Source: Hyphomonadaceae bacterium UKL13-1 (GTDB taxonomy: Bacteria; Pseudomonadota; Alphaproteobacteria; Caulobacterales; Aquidulcibacteraceae). From it: a DNA stretch of 64,000 nucleotides. Both the position numbers and the translations under genes were made by a program. Below the pieces are notes generated by a model. The model was not told the origin of the DNA. It was given only the letters and a program-made list of their open reading frames with translations, and ran no database searches. Where the stretch lies: contig CP012156.1 in the NCBI GenBank assembly GCA_001602435.1, positions 2,500,001 through 2,564,000 of the forward strand, given 5' to 3'. Shown in pieces: positions 61,695 to 64,000 of the stretch. Numbering within the stretch: position 1 is the stretch's first letter; every line of letters starts with the position of its first letter.

Positions 61695-62632
61695 GCCGAA
61701 CACGAACCACCGCCCAGCACGCAGAATTTGGCGCAATGGGGATGGTTCAAACGGACCGATCCAAGGCTTCCTGCCAAGGTCTCACCCATTTCAAACTCCG
61801 GCTCGTAAGGCAGTAAGGTACAGGGCAAAACGACGGGCGCCACAGCACCTTTGCGTTTGACGATCATGCGAGAACTCGCGCACATCAGGCCCTTCGGATC
61901 TACCCCCAAAATCCCCCAACAGGCCGGGGTGATTTCTGGTACATCGACGCGCGCATCCATTTCCGGGAAGAGCACCAGCGAGAGGGGCTGTTCAACGTCA
62001 ATCGGCCAATTGCGCGCTGCGACAAGTGCGCGAAAGCCTGCCTGACTGGCTTCCTGGCTTTCGCCCCATAAGGTTCGCCCAGCAATGGCAAGCTTTGCCC
62101 CTTGGGCCGCCAGCCAATCAAGGCCCACACAGGTCTCTTCAAATCCCCCCTCGCCGCGTTCTTGGTCATGGAAGCTGGCGCTCCAATGATCGAGGCTGAC
62201 GCGGAACGTCAGTTGGTCGCCAAAGCGGGTGATCAGGCCTTGGACGCCTTCTTGCACGCGCGGGCGCATCATGGGTCGCATGGCATTGGTCAAAAGCAGA
62301 ACCGGATGCCCGCGCTCCAAAGCAAGGGTCAGGATTTCAATGATATCGGGGTTGAGGAAAGGCTCGCCGCCCGTAAAGCCAATCTCGACGGCCCCTGGTT
62401 GGACCACTGCCAACTCGTCCAGAAACGGCGCTACATCTTGTGGGGTCAGATAGACCAAGCGGTCATTGGTGGGGGAGCTTTCAATATAGCAATTCACGCA
62501 GGTGATATTGCACAGCGTCCCGGTATTGAACCACAGCGTTTGAAAGCCTTCAAAGGCCACAAAGGCCCGCTCCTCCCCCTTGGCCGTGCGCAAGGGGTCT
62601 TGGAATTTTAGTGGGGATAGCGTGGCTTGCAT
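61691..62632 (-). CDS. Radical SAM protein with C-terminal cysteines (SPASM-like)
   Basis: Radical SAM enzyme of 313 residues. The [4Fe-4S] cluster motif CNITCVNC is at 41-48, preceded by LWFNTGTL, followed by IGFTGGEPFLNPD for SAM binding. The C-terminal part has further cysteines (CWGILG, GLMCASS, LPCTLL, HPHCAKFC, GGSC at the very end), so one or two auxiliary clusters are possible. No peptide precursor gene is seen in the 400 bp around it, but a very short one could be missed. It is convergent with the HAD gene. Confidence 0.88.
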   Translation of the reverse strand: MQATLSPLKFQDPLRTAKGEERAFVAFEGFQTLWFNTGTLCNITCVNCYIESSPTNDRLVYLTPQDVAPFLDELAVVQPGAVEIGFTGGEPFLNPDIIEILTLALERGHPVLLLTNAMRPMMRPRVQEGVQGLITRFGDQLTFRVSLDHWSASFHDQERGEGGFEETCVGLDWLAAQGAKLAIAGRTLWGESQEASQAGFRALVAARNWPIDVEQPLSLVLFPEMDARVDVPEITPACWGILGVDPKGLMCASSRMIVKRKGAVAPVVLPCTLLPYEPEFEMGETLAGSLGSVRLNHPHCAKFCVLGGGSCSA

Positions 62633-62713
62633 GAATACATCCGTCGGGCTCGACCTGTTTCAACCTATGACATAGGTCGGAACAATCAAGCTATCCCCTG
62701 TCGAAGATCAGTC

Positions 62714-64000
62714 TCAGCGGCGCGCTTTCACGGGGACAGCCAAGGCCCCCGGACGTCGGGGATCCGCGGCACCTAGAAAGAGCCCATTCTCAATCATGAT
62801 GGACTGCGCACTGCCCATGGTCTCGTCTGAGGTCACTTTATGGCCCATGCGTTCTAGAAGTGCGACCGTGTCTGGGTTGAAGTTGGGCTCCACCCGAAGC
62901 GTATCAGTCCAGCCTTGATAGATGCGCGGCTGATGGGTTGCCTCATCAATGTTCAGCTTGAAGTCGATCACATTGACGATGAGCTGGGTGACGGTGGTGA
63001 TAATGGTGCTGCCACCGGGCGTGCCTACCACCAACCAGGGCTTGCCATCCTTATAGGCAATCGTCGGCATCATAGTCGACAACATGCGCTTGCCCGGTGC
63101 CATCGCGTTCAAGGGGGGCGGCGTGCCGTTCTTTTGCGCCTCAAACGCCCCTTCGTGATCGAAGTTATTCATCTGATTGTTGAGAAGGATACCCGTCCCC
63201 TCAATCATCACGCCAGAGCCAAAGTCCGCCCCCAATGTATAAGTGGTGCTGACGACATTGCCGTCCGGATCAGCCACCGAATAATGCGTGGTAGACGGGC
63301 TTTCAAAGCGAAGTGGATCGCCCACTGTCAGCTTTTTAACTTCTGAGGCTTGGTTGGGATCAATATTCTTCGCCCGCTCTTGGCCGTAGGCCTTCGAGAT
63401 AAAGCCTTGCAGAGGGACCTTGACGAAGTCGGTGTCACCCAGAACTTCTGTGCGGTCGATATAGGCACGTTTCATTGCCTCCGACATCAGATGTAACGAA
63501 CGGGCCGAGCCTGCGCCGGAAGCCTTTAGGTCAAAATTCTCAAGAATATTGAGGATGTTGAGCATGGTAGCACCACCCGCACTGGCAGGAGGTGCAGTTA
63601 CAATGTCGATCCCGCGATAGGTACCACGCAAGGGTGCCCGCTCAACGGGGCGATAGGCGGCGAGGTCCGCTTCGGTGATCAAACCATTGTGGCGGGCCAT
63701 ATCGGCAGCAAACTTCTGCGCGACAGGCCCTTTGTAAAACCCATCTGCACCGCGCTTGGAGATTTGGGTCAGGGTCCAAGCCAAGTCTGGCTGTTTCAAG
63801 ACCTCACCGGCCTTATAAAGACTGCCATCTGGCTTATAGAAAGCACGCTTAGCCGCTTCGCTGGTCGAGAGGCGTTCTTTCGCCCATTCGAACACAAAGG
63901 CTTCGTCTGGCGTGATGGCGATACCGTCCCGTGCCAAAGCGATAGCCGGGGCCACGACCGCTGCCCAAGGCAGCTTGCCGTGCTTTTGATGGGCTAAATA
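62714..64000 (-). CDS. Gamma-glutamyltransferase (partial, runs off the window)
   Basis: C-terminal 428 or so residues of a gamma-glutamyltranspeptidase; the frame stays open to the end of the window, so the N-terminus with its signal peptide is missing. The autoprocessing and catalytic threonine are in SPSTTHYSVADPDGN, with GTGILLNNQMNNF and MMPTIAYKDGKPWLVVGTPGGSTI after it, all diagnostic. It would cleave glutathione and other gamma-glutamyl compounds in the periplasm. It lies 80 bp upstream of the radical SAM gene on the same strand but is transcribed towards it. Confidence 0.93.
   Translation of the reverse strand, partial: YLAHQKHGKLPWAAVVAPAIALARDGIAITPDEAFVFEWAKERLSTSEAAKRAFYKPDGSLYKAGEVLKQPDLAWTLTQISKRGADGFYKGPVAQKFAADMARHNGLITEADLAAYRPVERAPLRGTYRGIDIVTAPPASAGGATMLNILNILENFDLKASGAGSARSLHLMSEAMKRAYIDRTEVLGDTDFVKVPLQGFISKAYGQERAKNIDPNQASEVKKLTVGDPLRFESPSTTHYSVADPDGNVVSTTYTLGADFGSGVMIEGTGILLNNQMNNFDHEGAFEAQKNGTPPPLNAMAPGKRMLSTMMPTIAYKDGKPWLVVGTPGGSTIITTVTQLIVNVIDFKLNIDEATHQPRIYQGWTDTLRVEPNFNPDTVALLERMGHKVTSDETMGSAQSIMIENGLFLGAADPRRPGALAVPVKARR

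Noticed and set aside
1..64000. CRISPR arrays, rRNA genes or a plasmid/chromosome origin
   Set aside because: I looked for regularly spaced short repeats, rRNA-like conserved stretches and DnaA-box clusters and saw none. The only regular tandem array is the coding 24-bp repeat at 55.3 kb.

Overview
The window reads as chromosomal DNA of an alphaproteobacterium, most like the Caulobacterales/Hyphomonadaceae. The reasons are a chemotaxis operon with the gene order I recall for Caulobacter crescentus cluster I (mcp, STAS gene, cheY, cheA, cheW, cheR, cheB, cheY, cheD, cheU-like, Cle-type cheY, cheE), CheY-like proteins with arginine-rich tails, many TonB/OprB/OmpW-type outer-membrane proteins, and moderate-to-high GC with local AT-rich patches. 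All assignments come from reading motifs in translations; no database search was possible.

Layout. 0.2-1.4 kb: OprB-like porin. 1.5-11.1 kb: a 12-gene chemotaxis operon, closed by a strong terminator facing a second chemoreceptor (11.2-12.8 kb). 13.2-23.3 kb: mixed genes, namely an unrecognised secreted protein with an internal duplication, a Rieske oxygenase, a beta-barrel protein divergent from an HTH/pseudo-hydrolase regulator, a hybrid histidine kinase and a PQQ-propeller lipoprotein. Hairpin repeats sit in several gaps here.

23.6-48.7 kb: an integrated island at a tRNA-Gly(CCC) gene, bounded by 64-bp perfect direct repeats that include the 3' part of the tRNA. It has a P4-type tyrosine integrase at its left end and the intact tRNA at its right end. 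The left half is a graveyard of mobile cargo: an RNase A-like toxin with its putative immunity gene, a DUF6932-like gene, a PadR regulator with a membrane protein, a Fic protein, the C-terminal remnants of a second integrase and of an HlyD-type adaptor, and three copies of a roughly 300-bp unexplained repeat. A zinc-type pair (COG0523 GTPase and MerC-like protein) shares a Zur-like operator. The right half (35.4-47.6 kb) is a carbohydrate-utilisation locus: two SGNH esterases, a TetR regulator, a PIG-L deacetylase, a GPH-type sugar symporter, a Gfo/Idh/MocA oxidoreductase, a TonB receptor, a debranching-type glycosidase and a GH3 glycosidase with a PA14 insert. Together these would import, deacetylate and hydrolyse an acylated glycan.

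48.8-64 kb: ordinary chromosome. It holds an overlapping operon (polysaccharide deacetylase, YjbR, nitrilase-like protein lacking its cysteine), an SRPBCC protein, outer-membrane proteins, a LemA/DUF3137 pair, a glycine-rich octapeptide-repeat protein, sdhB, a type III PLP decarboxylase, a second Cle-type CheY, a peptidoglycan-binding protein, a HAD hydrolase convergent with a radical SAM protein, and a gamma-glutamyltransferase that runs off the right edge.
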